A DNA stretch of 64,000 nt from Cellulomonas humilata (GTDB lineage Bacteria > Actinomycetota > Actinomycetes > Actinomycetales > Cellulomonadaceae): assembly GCF_030814415.1 (NCBI RefSeq), contig NZ_JAUSVB010000004.1, positions 1 to 64,000 on the forward strand. Reading direction: 5' to 3'. The first letter of the stretch is position 1. Each line of letters begins with the position of its first letter. Positions 22,838 to 33,224 of the stretch are shown here, in pieces. Below the pieces are notes generated by a model. That model searched no databases and was not told the origin of the DNA. It was given only the letters and a program-made list of their open reading frames with translations. A program made the position numbers and the translations under genes.

Positions 22838-24040
22838 ATGACCGAGCCCGACATGCGCCTGTTCACGTCCGAGTCCGTGACCGAGGGGCACCCGGACAAG
22901 ATCTGTGACCAGATCTCCGACGCCATCCTCGACGCGATGCTCGAGCAGGACCCCCAGGCTCGCGTCGCGGTGGAGACGATGGTCACCACCGGTCTCGTGC
23001 ACGTCGCCGGCGAGGTCACCACCAGTGCCTACGTCGAGATCCCGCAGATCGTGCGCGAGGTGGTCCGGGGGATCGGCTACACCTCGTCGGCGATCGGCTT
23101 CGACGGCGACTCCTGCGGCATCTCGGTGTCCATCGGGCAGCAGTCGCCGGACATCGCGGCGGGCGTGGACAAGGCGCTCGAGATCCGTGAGGACTCCGCC
23201 GACCTCGATCCGCTGGACGCGCAGGGTGCGGGCGACCAGGGTCTGATGTTCGGCTACGCCTCCGACGACACCCCCACGCTGCTTCCGCTGCCCATCTGGC
23301 TGGCGCACCGCCTCGCCGAGCGTCTGACGCTCGTCCGCAAGGAGGGCATCGTCCCGGGGCTGCGACCCGACGGGAAGACCCAGGTCACCATCGGCTACGA
23401 CGGCGACCGCGCGGTCAGCCTCGACACCGTCGTGCTGTCCACGCAGCACGACCCGGACGTGCAGCTGGAGACGACCCTGCGGCCGGCCATCGCCGAGCTC
23501 GTCGTCGCGCCCGTCCTGGCGCAGCTGGACCTGGACGCCAGCGACTACCGCCTGCTCGTGAACCCGACCGGCACGTTCGTGGTCGGCGGTCCGCAGGGGG
23601 ACGCCGGGCTGACCGGACGCAAGATCATCGTCGACACGTACGGCGGGATCGCCCGGCACGGTGGCGGGGCGTTCTCCGGCAAGGACCCGTCGAAGGTGGA
23701 CCGCTCGGCCGCCTACGCGATGCGCTGGGTGGCGAAGAACGTCGTCGCCGCGGGGCTCGCCCGGCGGTGCGAGGTCCAGGTCGCCTACGCCATCGGCAAG
23801 GCCAACCCCGTCGGCCTCTACGTCGAGACGTTCGGCACCGAGACGGTGCCGCTCGTCCGCCTGTCCGCCGCCATCCGTGAGGTCTTCGACCTGCGTCCGG
23901 CGGCGATCGTGCGGGACCTCGACCTGCTGCGCCCGATCTACCGCAAGACGGCCGCCTACGGGCACTTCGGCCGGGAGCTGCCGGAGTTCACCTGGGAGCG
24001 CACCGACCGCGTGGCGGACCTCCAGTCCGCGGTGGGCTGA
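22838..24040 (+). CDS. metK: S-adenosylmethionine synthetase
   Basis: Makes S-adenosylmethionine from methionine and ATP. The 400-residue protein contains [17 protein letters not shown], the [12 protein letters not shown] signature, the phosphate-binding [16 protein letters not shown] loop, and [10 protein letters not shown]. Length and motifs are complete. The ATG is placed by the leaderless -10. No SAM-responsive element was found. Confidence 0.97.
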   Translation: MTEPDMRLFTSESVTEGHPDKICDQISDAILDAMLEQDPQARVAVETMVTTGLVHVAGEVTTSAYVEIPQIVREVVRGIGYTSSAIGFDGDSCGISVSIGQQSPDIAAGVDKALEIREDSADLDPLDAQGAGDQGLMFGYASDDTPTLLPLPIWLAHRLAERLTLVRKEGIVPGLRPDGKTQVTIGYDGDRAVSLDTVVLSTQHDPDVQLETTLRPAIAELVVAPVLAQLDLDASDYRLLVNPTGTFVVGGPQGDAGLTGRKIIVDTYGGIARHGGGAFSGKDPSKVDRSAAYAMRWVAKNVVAAGLARRCEVQVAYAIGKANPVGLYVETFGTETVPLVRLSAAIREVFDLRPAAIVRDLDLLRPIYRKTAAYGHFGRELPEFTWERTDRVADLQSAVG

Positions 24041-24095
24041 CGCTGCGCGATCGACGGACCGGTGCCGCACGCGCGGCGAGTGGTCTCATGGACGC

Positions 24096-26177
24096 GTGGA
24101 GATGAGCGGCGACGGCGAGCAGCTGATGCTCGAGGGCCTGCCGCAGCCGAAGCGGCGTGCCCGCCCGGCCGTCGGCGGCGTTCCGCTGGCGGAGCACCTG
24201 CCGGTCGCCCGGGTGTGCGTGGACCTCGTCCCGGCGCACCTCGACCGGGTGTTCGAGTACCTCGTCCCGGCTGCTCTCGCCGACACGGCCGTTCCCGGGA
24301 CCCGCGTCAAGGTGCGGTTCGGTGCGCAGGACGTCAACGGGTACGTCCTGGAGCGCGTCGCGGAGGCCGACCACGACGGCACGCTGGTCCCCGTCCGGCG
24401 CGTCGTCTCCGCGGAGCCGGTCCTCACCCCGCAGGTCGCGCGGCTGGCCCGGGCCGTCGCGGACCGGTGGGCGGGCACGCTGAACGACGTGCTGCGCCTC
24501 GCCGTCCCCGCACGGCACGCGCGCGTCGAGGCCGAGGCGCCCACGGAGCCGCAGGACCCGGAGCCGCCGTCGCCGTCCGCCACCGCGTGGGCGCCGTACC
24601 GCGGCGGTGCGGCCTTCCTCCAGCACGTCACGTCCGGCGGCGCCCCCCGGGCCGTGTGGTCCGCCCTGCCCGGAACCGCCGGAGAGCGGTGGCCCGACGC
24701 GATCGCGCAGGCCGTCGCGGCCTGCGTGCTGGGCGGCCGGGGTGCTCTCGTGGTGGTGCCCGACGCCCGGGACATCGACCGCGTGCTCGCCGCGCTGGCC
24801 GACGCCGGCATCCCTCGCTGGACGCCGGGGACTCGCGGCGGCGCCGTCCGGCTCGCCGCCGACGACGGTCCGGCGGTCCGGTACCGGTCGTTCCTCGCCG
24901 CGCTCCGGGGTCAGGCGTCGGTGGTCGTCGGCACCCGTGCGTCGGCGTTCGCCCCGGTGGCGGACCTCGGGCTCGCTGTGGTGTGGGACGACGGGGACCC
25001 CTTGCACGCCGAGCCGCGGGCGCCGTACCCGCACGTGCGCGAGGTGCTGGCTCTGCGGTCCGAGCTCGAGCAGTGCGCCCTGCTCGTCGCCGCGCACGGG
25101 CGCAGCGTCGACGCACAGTCGCTGGTCGAGTCCGGCTGGGCGCGCGAGGTCGCGGCCGACCGGGCGACGACGCGCGCACGGGCGCCGCGCGTCCAGGCGC
25201 TGACCTCCGTCGAGCTCGCGCGCGAAGGGCCGGCCGCCGCCGCGCGTCTCCCGGCCCCGGCGTGGCGCACGTTGCGGGACCGTCTCGCCGACGGCCCCGT
25301 CCTCGTGCAGGTGCCTCGGGCCGGCTACGTCCCCGCGGTCGCGTGCGGGCGGTGCCGTGCGGCGGCGCGCTGCGGCGAGTGCCACGGTCCGCTCGGACTG
25401 ACCACGGCCGACGGTGTCCCGACGTGCGGCTGGTGCGGGCGGCTGGCCACGGACTGGCGGTGCACCGAGTGTGGTGGGGGGGCGTTGCGCTCGGTCCGCG
25501 TCGGCTCGGAGCGGACCGCGGAGGAGCTCGGCCGCGCGTTCCCGGGGGTCCCGATCCGCGTCTCCGGGGCCCGTGCGGCCGGCGGCGTGCTGGCGTCCGT
25601 CGCCGACGTGCCTGCGGTCGTCGTCGCGACGCCGGGTGCCGAGCCGGTCGCGCCGGGCGGGTACGCCGCCGCGCTGCTGCTCGACGCCGCCGTGAGCACG
25701 GCAGGTGCGTCGCTGCGGACGGGGGAGGACGCCCTGCGCCGGTGGCTCACGGCCGCCGCGCTGGTGCGCCCGGCGTCCGCGGGCGGGACCGTCGTGCTCG
25801 TCGGCGACGCCGAGGAGCGGGTCACGCAGGCGCTCGTCCGCTGGGACCCCTCGGGGTACGCCTCACGCGAGCTCGCAGAACGCGCCGAGCTGGCCCTGCC
25901 GCCCGCCGTGCGGATGGCTGCGGTCACCGGCTCCCGCGACGCCGTCGACACGCTCCTGTCCCGGCTCGACCTCGCGGACGCGGAGATCCTGGGCCCGGTC
26001 CCCGTGGGCGTCGCCGAGCAGGGTGCGCTCGAGCCGGACGTCCGCGCCGTCGTCCGCGTGCCGCGCACCCGCGGCGCTGCACTGGCGCGCGCGTTGTCCG
26101 CGTCGCTGGCCGTGCGCAGTGCCCGGCGTGAGGGTGGCACGGTGCGCGCGCAGATGGACCCGGCGGAGCTCGGATGA
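24096..26177 (+). CDS. priA: PriA-like primosomal protein N', helicase motifs degenerate
   Basis: Related to the replication-restart helicase PriA. The 693-residue protein keeps the N-terminal DNA-binding domain and the zinc cluster (CGRC, CGEC, CGWC and CTEC between about residues 410 and 460). However, the place of Walker A reads PGTAGERW rather than GxxGSGKT, and the DEEH box region reads VVWDDGDPLH. ATP hydrolysis therefore looks lost, as described for PriA in other actinobacteria. GTG at 24096 is taken because a TCTCAT hexamer ends six bases before it; an internal ATG is at 24102. It overlaps the HAD gene by ATGA. Confidence 0.85.
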   Translation: MEMSGDGEQLMLEGLPQPKRRARPAVGGVPLAEHLPVARVCVDLVPAHLDRVFEYLVPAALADTAVPGTRVKVRFGAQDVNGYVLERVAEADHDGTLVPVRRVVSAEPVLTPQVARLARAVADRWAGTLNDVLRLAVPARHARVEAEAPTEPQDPEPPSPSATAWAPYRGGAAFLQHVTSGGAPRAVWSALPGTAGERWPDAIAQAVAACVLGGRGALVVVPDARDIDRVLAALADAGIPRWTPGTRGGAVRLAADDGPAVRYRSFLAALRGQASVVVGTRASAFAPVADLGLAVVWDDGDPLHAEPRAPYPHVREVLALRSELEQCALLVAAHGRSVDAQSLVESGWAREVAADRATTRARAPRVQALTSVELAREGPAAAARLPAPAWRTLRDRLADGPVLVQVPRAGYVPAVACGRCRAAARCGECHGPLGLTTADGVPTCGWCGRLATDWRCTECGGGALRSVRVGSERTAEELGRAFPGVPIRVSGARAAGGVLASVADVPAVVVATPGAEPVAPGGYAAALLLDAAVSTAGASLRTGEDALRRWLTAAALVRPASAGGTVVLVGDAEERVTQALVRWDPSGYASRELAERAELALPPAVRMAAVTGSRDAVDTLLSRLDLADAEILGPVPVGVAEQGALEPDVRAVVRVPRTRGAALARALSASLAVRSARREGGTVRAQMDPAELG

Positions 26178-26785
26178 TCGACACCGTCGTGCTCGACCTC
26201 GGCAACGTGCTCGTGCGGTGGGACCCGTACCGGCCGTTCGTCGGGCGGCTCCCGCAGCGCGACACAGACGCCTTCCTCGTCGGCTTCGACTTCCTCGCGT
26301 TCAACCACCGGCAGGACGCCGGGCGATCCTGGGCCGATGCGCGGGCGGACCTGGCCGCGAGCGCCCCCGAGCACCTGCCGGCGCTCGACCTGTACGTGGA
26401 GCACTTCGCCGAGACGTTGACCGGACCTGTCCCGGGGTCGCACGAGCTCGTGCGTGACCTGCGCGCGGCCGGTGTCCGGCTGCTCGGGCTCACCAACTGG
26501 TCGGCGGAGACGTTCCACCTGGCCGAGCCGGCGGCACCCGCGATCGGGCTGCTCGAGGACGTGCTGGTCTCGGGCGAGGTCGGGGTCGCGAAGCCCGACC
26601 CACGGATGTTCGCGCTGCTGACGCAGCGGTTCGGCCTGCGGCCCGAACGGACCGTGTTCACCGACGACTCGGCGACGAACGTCGCCGCCGGCACGGGGGC
26701 CGGGTTCGACGCCGTCCTGTTCACGACTGCCGAGGCCCTGCGGACGGAGCTCCTGGCGCGCGGCGTCGCGCTGCCGCGCACCTAG
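26174..26785 (+). CDS. HAD-superfamily hydrolase (subfamily IA, YihX-like)
   Basis: Predicted phosphatase of 203 residues. The nucleophile motif reads [11 protein letters not shown], so the residue two after the aspartate is glycine, as in YihX/epoxide-hydrolase-like HAD members. It continues with the motif II region LTNWS, the motif III lysine in VAKPDPRMF, and the motif IV acidic pair FTDDSATNV. The start overlaps the priA stop, and the TAG stop forms the beginning of the fmt -10 element. The substrate is unknown; sugar phosphates are typical of relatives. Confidence 0.85.
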   Translation: MIDTVVLDLGNVLVRWDPYRPFVGRLPQRDTDAFLVGFDFLAFNHRQDAGRSWADARADLAASAPEHLPALDLYVEHFAETLTGPVPGSHELVRDLRAAGVRLLGLTNWSAETFHLAEPAAPAIGLLEDVLVSGEVGVAKPDPRMFALLTQRFGLRPERTVFTDDSATNVAAGTGAGFDAVLFTTAEALRTELLARGVALPRT

Positions 26786-26788
26786 GAT
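26783..26788 (+). promoter_or_regulatory. -10 element for leaderless fmt, overlapping a stop codon
   Basis: TAGGAT starts with the stop codon of the HAD gene and ends seven bases before the fmt ATG. There is no Shine-Dalgarno sequence. Confidence 0.55.
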
Positions 26789-26795
26789 CGACGCC

Positions 26796-27734
26796 ATGCG
26801 ACTGCTCTTCGCCGGAACTCCCGCGGCCGCGGTGCCGTCGCTCGAGGCGCTCCTCGACTCCCGCCACGAGGTGGTCGCGGTCCTGACGCGCCCGGACGCC
26901 CGCTCGGGGCGCGGCCGAGCCTCGGCGCCGAGCGAGATCAAGGCGCGCGCCCTGGAGGCCGGGCTCGAGGTCCTGACTCCGCAGCGTCCGCGCGACGAGG
27001 ACTTCCAGGCGCGGCTCGCGGAGCTCGCTGTCGACGCGGCGCCGGTCGTCGCCTATGGCGCCCTGATCCCGCCGGCGCTGCTGGACGTCCCGACCCACGG
27101 CTGGGTCAACCTGCACTTCTCGGTTCTGCCCGCCTGGCGCGGCGCGGCTCCCGTGCAGCACGCGATCATCGCCGGCGACGAGGTGTCGGGTGCCTCGACG
27201 TTCCGGCTCGAGGCGGGCCTGGACACGGGGCCCGTGTTCGGCTTCCTCACCGAGACGATCCGTCCGCGGGACACCTCCGGCGACCTGCTCGGTCGGCTGG
27301 CGGTCGCCGGCGCCGGGCTGCTGGTGCAGACGCTCGACGCCCTGGAGGACGGGATCCTCAGCCCGGTGGTGCAGTCCACGGACGGCGTGAGCCTGGCGCC
27401 GAAGATCGAGGTCGAGGACGCGCGGGTGCGCTGGTCCCACCCGGCGCACGCCGTCGACCGGCTCGTCCGCGGGTGCACCCCGGCACCGGGGGCCTGGACG
27501 ACACTGCCGGACGGCTCCCGGCTCGGCCTGGCGCCCGTGGTCCCGGTCGCCGACGTGACGGACCTGGCGCCGGGGCAGCTGCTGGCCGGCAAGAAGGAGG
27601 TGCTCGTCGGCACCGGCGGGCACGCGGTGCGGCTGACCGAGGTGACACCGCAGGGCAAGCGGGCGATGTCCGCGGCCGACTGGGCCCGCGGCGCGCGCCT
27701 CACGTCCGACACCGTGCTCGGGGGTGCCGCATGA
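26796..27734 (+). CDS. fmt: Methionyl-tRNA formyltransferase
   Basis: Formylates initiator Met-tRNA with 10-formyl-tetrahydrofolate. The 312-residue protein has the N-terminal LLFAGTP, the catalytic Asn and His in NLHFSVLP followed by WRGAAPVQ, the aspartate in EAGLDTGP, and the C-terminal tRNA-binding domain. Complete length. The stop overlaps rsmB (ATGA), and both contribute to translation, as in many bacteria. Confidence 0.97.
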   Translation: MRLLFAGTPAAAVPSLEALLDSRHEVVAVLTRPDARSGRGRASAPSEIKARALEAGLEVLTPQRPRDEDFQARLAELAVDAAPVVAYGALIPPALLDVPTHGWVNLHFSVLPAWRGAAPVQHAIIAGDEVSGASTFRLEAGLDTGPVFGFLTETIRPRDTSGDLLGRLAVAGAGLLVQTLDALEDGILSPVVQSTDGVSLAPKIEVEDARVRWSHPAHAVDRLVRGCTPAPGAWTTLPDGSRLGLAPVVPVADVTDLAPGQLLAGKKEVLVGTGGHAVRLTEVTPQGKRAMSAADWARGARLTSDTVLGGAA

Positions 27735-29245
27735 GCCCCGCCGACGACCGTCGCGATGCGAGCGGCCGCCAGCGCGGCGCCGCCCGGTCGCAGGGCAGGA
27801 CGCAACGGTCGGCGGCCGCACCGTCCCAGCGCCGACGGGGGAGCGACCCGGCGCGGACCGCCGCCTACGACGTCCTGCGCTCCGTCGACGGCTCCGACGC
27901 GTATGCCAACCTCGTGCTCCCGCCTCTGCTGCGCGAGCGCCGGATCACCGGCCGCGACGCGGCGTTCGCCACCGAGCTCGCCTACGGCACGCTGCGGCTG
28001 CGCGGCCGGTACGACGCGGTCATCGCCGTGGCGGCCAGCCGCGAGGTCAGCACCATCGACGCTCCCGCGCTCGACGTCCTGCGCCTGGGCGTCCACCAGC
28101 TGCTCGGCATGCGAGTGCCCGCGCACGCGGCGGTCTCGGAGACGGTCGGCCTCGCACGCGAGCAGCTGGGCACCGGTCCGTCGCAGTTCGTCAACGCCGT
28201 GCTGCGGACGGTCGGACGGTCCTCGCCGCAGGAGTGGGAGGACACCATCCGTGCGGCCGCGGGGGACGACGAGCTCGCCGGGTTGGCGGTCGTCGAGAGC
28301 CATCCGCTGTGGGTGGTGCGTGCGCTGCGTGAGGCGCTGGTGGGCAACGGACGGTCCGCCGACGAGATCGCCGCGCTGCTCGCAGCCGACAACGCCGCAC
28401 CCCGCGTGACCATCGTCGCGCGTCCCGGCCTCGCCGACACGGACGAGGTCCTGGACGACGCGGGCGACGACGTCGGGACCGTCGGCGCACTGGCGCCGAC
28501 CGCGGTCGTCCTGTCGGGCGGCGATCCCGCAGCCCTGACCAGCGTGCGCGACGGACGCGCGGGAGTGCAGGACGAGGGCAGCCAGCTGGTCACGCTCGCC
28601 CTCACGCAGGCACCCCTCGACGGTCCGGACGACCGGTGGCTCGACCTGTGCGCCGGGCCCGGCGGCAAGGCCGCGCTGCTCGCCGCCGTCGCGGGGGAGC
28701 GCGGCGCCCGGATCGTGGCGAACGAGGTGCAGCCGCACCGCACACGCCTCGTCGAGCAGGCGTTGCGCGCGGTGCCGGCGGACGCGGTCGAGGACGTCCG
28801 GACGGGCGACGGGCGAACGGTCGGGACCGACGAGCCGGGCGCGTACGACCGCGTCATGGTCGACGCGCCCTGCACCGGTCTCGGCGCGCTGCGCCGGCGC
28901 CCCGAGGCACGCTGGCGCCGGACCCCGGCCGACCTCGCCAGCCTGAGCGCGCTGCAGCGCGACCTGCTCGTCTCGGCCCTGCAGGCGGTCCGGCCCGGCG
29001 GTGTCGTGGCGTACGTGACCTGCTCGCCGCACCTCGTCGAGACCCAGCTCGTCGTGAAGGACGCCGTGCGGGCTGTCGCACGCCTCGGCGTCGAGGTGGT
29101 CCCGATCGACACGCCGGCGGTGGTCCGTGGCATCGCCCCCGGCGGCGAGGTGGACCTCGACGACACCCGCACGGACGTGCAGCTGTGGCCGCACGTGCAC
29201 GGCACGGACGCGATGCACCTGACGCTGCTGCGCCGCACCAGCTGA
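27731..29245 (+). CDS. rsmB: 16S rRNA (cytosine-967-C5)-methyltransferase
   Basis: Methylates C967 of 16S rRNA. The 504-residue protein has a basic, probably disordered first 38 residues, a NusB-like RNA-binding domain (about 40-170), and a Rossmann methyltransferase domain. The SAM motif is [10 protein letters not shown], and the two catalytic cysteines are in DAPCTGLG and VTCSPH. It is longer than the roughly 430-residue E. coli enzyme mainly because of the N-terminal tail. It overlaps fmt by four bases. Confidence 0.95.
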   Translation: MSPADDRRDASGRQRGAARSQGRTQRSAAAPSQRRRGSDPARTAAYDVLRSVDGSDAYANLVLPPLLRERRITGRDAAFATELAYGTLRLRGRYDAVIAVAASREVSTIDAPALDVLRLGVHQLLGMRVPAHAAVSETVGLAREQLGTGPSQFVNAVLRTVGRSSPQEWEDTIRAAAGDDELAGLAVVESHPLWVVRALREALVGNGRSADEIAALLAADNAAPRVTIVARPGLADTDEVLDDAGDDVGTVGALAPTAVVLSGGDPAALTSVRDGRAGVQDEGSQLVTLALTQAPLDGPDDRWLDLCAGPGGKAALLAAVAGERGARIVANEVQPHRTRLVEQALRAVPADAVEDVRTGDGRTVGTDEPGAYDRVMVDAPCTGLGALRRRPEARWRRTPADLASLSALQRDLLVSALQAVRPGGVVAYVTCSPHLVETQLVVKDAVRAVARLGVEVVPIDTPAVVRGIAPGGEVDLDDTRTDVQLWPHVHGTDAMHLTLLRRTS

Positions 29246-29252
29246 GCCCCTC

Positions 29253-29258
29253 TAGGCT
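29253..29258 (+). promoter_or_regulatory. -10 element for leaderless rpe
   Basis: TAGGCT is followed after six bases by the rpe GTG. No ribosome-binding site is present between. Confidence 0.55.
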
Positions 29259-29264
29259 GGCCGC

Positions 29265-29924
29265 GTGCCTGCGCTGATCAACCCGAGCATCCTGTCCGCC
29301 GACTTCGCCAACCTCGAGCGTGACCTCCAGGCGATCGCCGCGGCCGACTACGTGCACGTGGACGTCATGGACAACCACTTCGTACCCAACCTGACGCTGG
29401 GCCTGCCCGTCGTGAAGCGGATCGCCGAGGTCTCGCCCGTCCCGCTGGACGTGCACCTGATGATCGAGGACGCCGACCGCTGGGCCCCCGAGTACGCCGC
29501 GCTCGGCGCGGCCTCGGTGACCTTCCACGCGGAGGCCACCCAGGCACCTGTGCGGCTGGCGCGGGAGCTGCGGTCGCGCGGCGTCCGCGCGGGGATCGCC
29601 CTGCGTCCGGCCTCGCCGGTCGAGTCGCTGCTCGACCTGCTGCCGGAGTTCGACATGCTCCTGGTGATGACGGTCGAGCCCGGCTTCGGTGGCCAGTCCT
29701 TCATCGAGGGCATGCTGCCGAAGATCCGGCGGGCACGTGCCGCGCTCGACGCGTCCGGCGGCAGCACGTGGATCCAGGTGGACGGCGGGGTCGCACGGGA
29801 CACCATCGGCCGGATCGCGCAGGCGGGCGCGAACGTCTTCGTCGCGGGCTCCGCGGTGTACGGGGCAGCCGACGTCGGCGCCGAGATCGTCGCTCTGCGG
29901 CAGCTGGCGGACGCGGACGCCTGA
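29265..29924 (+). CDS. rpe: Ribulose-phosphate 3-epimerase
   Basis: Interconverts ribulose 5-phosphate and xylulose 5-phosphate in the pentose phosphate pathway, which supplies the ribulose 5-phosphate used by the riboflavin genes downstream. The 219-residue TIM-barrel protein shows [15 protein letters not shown] with the metal-binding histidine and aspartate, the LDVHLMIED motif, [12 protein letters not shown] and VDGGV. The GTG start is set by the leaderless -10. It ends 54 bases before the riboswitch. Confidence 0.96.
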   Translation: MPALINPSILSADFANLERDLQAIAAADYVHVDVMDNHFVPNLTLGLPVVKRIAEVSPVPLDVHLMIEDADRWAPEYAALGAASVTFHAEATQAPVRLARELRSRGVRAGIALRPASPVESLLDLLPEFDMLLVMTVEPGFGGQSFIEGMLPKIRRARAALDASGGSTWIQVDGGVARDTIGRIAQAGANVFVAGSAVYGAADVGAEIVALRQLADADA

Positions 29925-29977
29925 CGGACGGGAATGCCTGGTGTGGCATGATCGTTTGCGCAGTACGAACACATACA

Positions 29978-30106
29978 CGTGCTCCGGGGTCGGTGTAATT
30001 CCGAGCCGGCGGTGACAGTCCGCGACCCGCACGGTCCGCAAGGATCGGGCGGTTGACCTGGTGGAACTCCAGGACCGACGGTGAAAGTCCGGATGGGAGG
30101 ATCACG
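29978..30106 (+). promoter_or_regulatory. FMN riboswitch (RFN element)
   Basis: The conserved RFN blocks are present in order: GGGGTCGGTG, the AATTCCGAGCCGGCGG segment, AGTCCGCGACC, TGGTGGAACTCC and CCGACGGTGAAAGTCCGG, closed by GATGGGAG. The outer stem pairs CGTG/CTCC at 29978-29985 with GGAG/CACG at 30097-30106. It precedes ribD, so FMN should repress the riboflavin operon. The -10 that drives it could not be assigned; small A/T-containing stretches lie at 29948-29980. Confidence 0.95.
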
Positions 30107-30150
30107 TGGCGGCGCCCTGGCGCCGTGGCTGCGGGACCCTTCCTGCCGCC

Positions 30151-30183
30151 CTCACCCCGGAGCCCCGCGCGTCCGGAGGTGAG
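30151..30183 (+). promoter_or_regulatory. Hairpin sequestering the ribD ribosome-binding site
   Basis: The arm CTCACCCCGGA (30151-30161) pairs with TCCGGAGGTGAG (30172-30183) over 11 base pairs with one bulged A and a ten-base loop. The ribD Shine-Dalgarno GGAGG (30175-30179) lies inside the paired arm and the ATG follows after one base. This is the probable expression platform of the FMN riboswitch, acting on translation initiation. Confidence 0.75.
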
Positions 30184-30184
30184 C

Positions 30185-31249
30185 ATGTCCAGCAGCGAGA
30201 CCGTCGTGCGCGCACCCTCCGAGCTCGGGGCCATGCGGCGCGCCCTGGAGATCGCCCGGCGCGGACCGGCCAACGGTCCGAACCCGCGCGTCGGCTGCGT
30301 CCTGCTCGGCCCGGACGGCGAGGTCCTCGGCGAGGGCTGGCACCGCGGCGCGGGCACACCGCACGCCGAGGTGGCCGCCCTGACCGATGCCGCGGACCGC
30401 GGAGCCTCGACGCGCGGCGCCACGGCCGTCGTCACGCTCGAGCCGTGCAACCACACCGGCCGCACCGGACCGTGCTCCGAGGCGCTCCTCGCCGCGGGGA
30501 TCGCCCGCGTCGTCGTGTCCGTGCAGGACCCGAACCGCGTCGCCGCCGGCGGTGCCGCGCGGCTGCGTGCCGCCGGGGTCGACGTGGAGACCGGCCTGCT
30601 GGCCGACGAGGGGCGGGCGCTGCTCGGCGCCTGGCTGCCGTCGGTCGAGCGCGGGCGCCCGTTCGTCACCCTCAAGATCGCCACGTCGCTGGACGGTCGG
30701 GTCGCGGCAGCGGACGGTTCCAGCCGCTGGATCACCTCGGAGGTCTCGCGGCACCACGCGCACGACCTGCGGGCCGAGGTCGACGCCATCGTGGTCGGCA
30801 CCGGGACCGCGCTCATCGACGACCCGTCGCTCACCGCGCGCAACGCCGCGGGCGAGCTGCACGGGCAGCAGCCGCTGCGCGTCGTCGTCGGCCACCGTGA
30901 CCTCCCGCCCGACGCCCGCCTGCACGGTCCCGGCGGGGAGCTGGTGCACGTGCGGACGCACGATCCCGCGCAGGTGCTGGCCCAGCTCGCGGAGCGCGAG
31001 GTCCGGCACGTGCTCGTCGAGGGCGGCCCGACGCTGGCCGCCGCGTTCCTCGCCGCCGGGCTGGTCGACGAGGTGCACGCCTACGTCGCCCCCGTCCTGC
31101 TCGGCTCCGGCCGTCCCGCGATGGCGGACCTGGGCGTCACCACCATCGGCGACGCCGTCCGCCTGATCACCCGATCCGTCATCCCGCTCGGTCCCGACGT
31201 CCTCATCGTCGCGACCGTCGACACCCAGAGCACCACGGAGGAGAACTGA
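30185..31249 (+). CDS. ribD: Bifunctional riboflavin deaminase/reductase RibD
   Basis: Deaminates and then reduces the pyrimidine intermediate in riboflavin synthesis. The 354-residue protein has an N-terminal zinc deaminase domain with HAEVAAL and PCNHTGRTGPC (zinc ligands His, Cys, Cys), and a C-terminal reductase domain with TLKIATSLDGR and VEGGPTLAAAFL. The ATG at 30185 is five bases after GGAGG. It is first in ribD-ribE-ribBA-ribH and is controlled by the FMN riboswitch; its stop shares a base with the ribE ATG. Confidence 0.97.
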   Translation: MSSSETVVRAPSELGAMRRALEIARRGPANGPNPRVGCVLLGPDGEVLGEGWHRGAGTPHAEVAALTDAADRGASTRGATAVVTLEPCNHTGRTGPCSEALLAAGIARVVVSVQDPNRVAAGGAARLRAAGVDVETGLLADEGRALLGAWLPSVERGRPFVTLKIATSLDGRVAAADGSSRWITSEVSRHHAHDLRAEVDAIVVGTGTALIDDPSLTARNAAGELHGQQPLRVVVGHRDLPPDARLHGPGGELVHVRTHDPAQVLAQLAEREVRHVLVEGGPTLAAAFLAAGLVDEVHAYVAPVLLGSGRPAMADLGVTTIGDAVRLITRSVIPLGPDVLIVATVDTQSTTEEN

Positions 31250-31860
31250 TGTTCACCGGAATCGTCGAGGAGATCGGCACCGTCGAGGCGATCGAGCACC
31301 GGGGGGAGGGCATGGACGCGCGCCTGCGGGTCCGCGGACCGCTCGTCGTGTCCGACGCGCACCTGGGTGACTCCATCAGCGTCTCCGGTGTCTGTCTGAC
31401 GGTCACGGAGCTCCCCGGCGACGGCACGTTCTTCGCGGACGTCATGCCGGAGACCCTGCGGCGCAGCGCGCTGGAGGACGTCGGGGTGTCCAGCCCGGTC
31501 AATCTCGAGCGCGCGCTCCCGGTGGGTGGCCGGTACGGCGGCCACGTCGTCCAGGGCCACGTCGACGGCGTCGGCACGATCCTGAGCCGCTCGCCAGGTC
31601 CGCGGTGGGACGACGTCGAGATCGGGCTCGCCCCCGAGCTGGCGCGGTACGTGGCCGAGAAGGGGTCGATCGCGGTCTCCGGCATCTCGCTCACCGTCAC
31701 CCACGTCACCGACGAGTCGTTCGGCGTCTCGCTCATCCCCACCACGCTCGAGGCGACGACCCTCGGCACGCTCGCACCCGGTGCCCGGGTCAACCTGGAG
31801 GTCGACGTGCTGGCCAAGTACACCGAACGGCTGCTCTCGACGGCGGGGGTGCTGCGATGA
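31249..31860 (+). CDS. ribE: Riboflavin synthase alpha subunit
   Basis: Dismutates two molecules of 6,7-dimethyl-8-ribityllumazine to riboflavin. The 203-residue protein consists of two similar barrel repeats. The N-terminal MFTGIVEEIG is the family signature, SVSGVCLTV and SVSGISLTV-type segments recur in each half, and GGHVVQGHVDG joins them. Some nomenclatures call this gene ribC. It is coupled to ribD (TGATG) and to ribBA (ATGA). Confidence 0.96.
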   Translation: MFTGIVEEIGTVEAIEHRGEGMDARLRVRGPLVVSDAHLGDSISVSGVCLTVTELPGDGTFFADVMPETLRRSALEDVGVSSPVNLERALPVGGRYGGHVVQGHVDGVGTILSRSPGPRWDDVEIGLAPELARYVAEKGSIAVSGISLTVTHVTDESFGVSLIPTTLEATTLGTLAPGARVNLEVDVLAKYTERLLSTAGVLR

Positions 31861-33224
31861 CGGCCCCCGCCGGCGTGCGCCTCGGCACGGTCGAGGACGC
31901 GCTGGAGGCCCTGCGCGCGGGGCGTCCGGTGCTCGTCGCCGACTCGCCGGACCGTGAGAACGAGGCCGACGTCATCCTCGCCGCGCAGTCGGCGACGCCC
32001 GAGTGGATCGCGTGGACCATCCGGCACTCGTCGGGCTACCTGTGCGCCCCGATGCCGGCGTCGCGGGCCGACGCGCTCGACCTGCCGTTGATGGTGCCGC
32101 ACAGCCAGGACCCGCGGCGCACCGCGTACACCGTCACAGTGGACGCCGCGACGGGCGTCACGACGGGGATCTCGGCCTCGGACCGCGCACGCACGCTCCG
32201 GGTGCTCGCGGACCCGGCGTCGGGCCGTGAGGACCTCATCCGCCCCGGTCACGTCCTGCCGCTGCGCGCGGTCCCCGGCGGCGTCCTGCACCGCGCCGGG
32301 CACACCGAGGCGGCCGTCGACCTGTGCCGGCTCGCCGGGCTCGAGCCGGTCGGAGCCATCGCCGAGCTGGTCAACGACGACGGGTCGATGACCCGGCTCG
32401 ACGTCGCGTCGGCGCTGGCGGAGGCCGAGGGCCTGGTCCTGCTGACCATCGAGGACATCGTCGGGTGGCGCACACGGCACGGCGACGACGTGACGGCCGA
32501 GGTGGCGGTCGCGGCGCCCCCCAAGGAACGGGTGCACGCGACACACACGGCGTACCTGCCCACCAAGCACGGCGACTTCCGCATCCACGGCTACCGGGAC
32601 CTGCGCACGGGCGCGGAGCACGTCGCGCTCGTGCCGACCGCGGGGCTGGCCGAGGAGCCCGTCGTGCGTGTGCACTCCGAGTGCCTCACGGGGGATGCGT
32701 TCGGCTCGGCCCGGTGCGACTGCGGCCCGCAGCTCGACGCGGCCCTGGAGCTCGCGGCCGAGCAGGGCGGCGCCGTCGTCTACCTGCGCGGGCACGAGGG
32801 ACGCGGGATCGGCCTGCTGGCCAAGGTCGCGGCGTACGCGCTGCAGGACCAGGGCCGGGACACCGTCGAGGCCAACCTCGACCTCGGGTGGCCAGCGGAC
32901 CGGCGCGAGTACGGTGCGGCCGCGGCCATCCTCACCGACCTCGGGGTGCAGCGGGTCAGCCTGCTGACCAACAACCCCGCGAAGGTGGCCGGCCTGCGCG
33001 CCCACGGCATCGAGGTCGCGGAGATCCGCAGCCTCGAGGTCGGCCGGACGCCGCAGAACGAGGCCTACCTGCGCACCAAGGCGACCTCGATGGGGCACCT
33101 GCTCCACCTGCCGCCCGGCACGGAGCGCGAGCCCATCGCGGTCTCGCCCGTGCACGCCACGCCGGCGACGCCCGGCGCGGACCACGACGACCACGCGTTC
33201 GAGAACCTGGAGGACCTGGCATGA
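31857..33224 (+). CDS. ribBA: Bifunctional DHBP synthase / GTP cyclohydrolase II
   Basis: Supplies both riboflavin precursors: 3,4-dihydroxy-2-butanone 4-phosphate from ribulose 5-phosphate, and the pyrimidine from GTP. The 455-residue fusion has an N-terminal RibB domain with DRENEADVI and GHVLPLRA, and a C-terminal RibA domain whose zinc site is [17 protein letters not shown] (Cys-x10-Cys-x-Cys), followed by [11 protein letters not shown]. The tail after residue 425 is a histidine- and acid-rich extension without recognised function. Confidence 0.96.
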   Translation: MTAPAGVRLGTVEDALEALRAGRPVLVADSPDRENEADVILAAQSATPEWIAWTIRHSSGYLCAPMPASRADALDLPLMVPHSQDPRRTAYTVTVDAATGVTTGISASDRARTLRVLADPASGREDLIRPGHVLPLRAVPGGVLHRAGHTEAAVDLCRLAGLEPVGAIAELVNDDGSMTRLDVASALAEAEGLVLLTIEDIVGWRTRHGDDVTAEVAVAAPPKERVHATHTAYLPTKHGDFRIHGYRDLRTGAEHVALVPTAGLAEEPVVRVHSECLTGDAFGSARCDCGPQLDAALELAAEQGGAVVYLRGHEGRGIGLLAKVAAYALQDQGRDTVEANLDLGWPADRREYGAAAAILTDLGVQRVSLLTNNPAKVAGLRAHGIEVAEIRSLEVGRTPQNEAYLRTKATSMGHLLHLPPGTEREPIAVSPVHATPATPGADHDDHAFENLEDLA

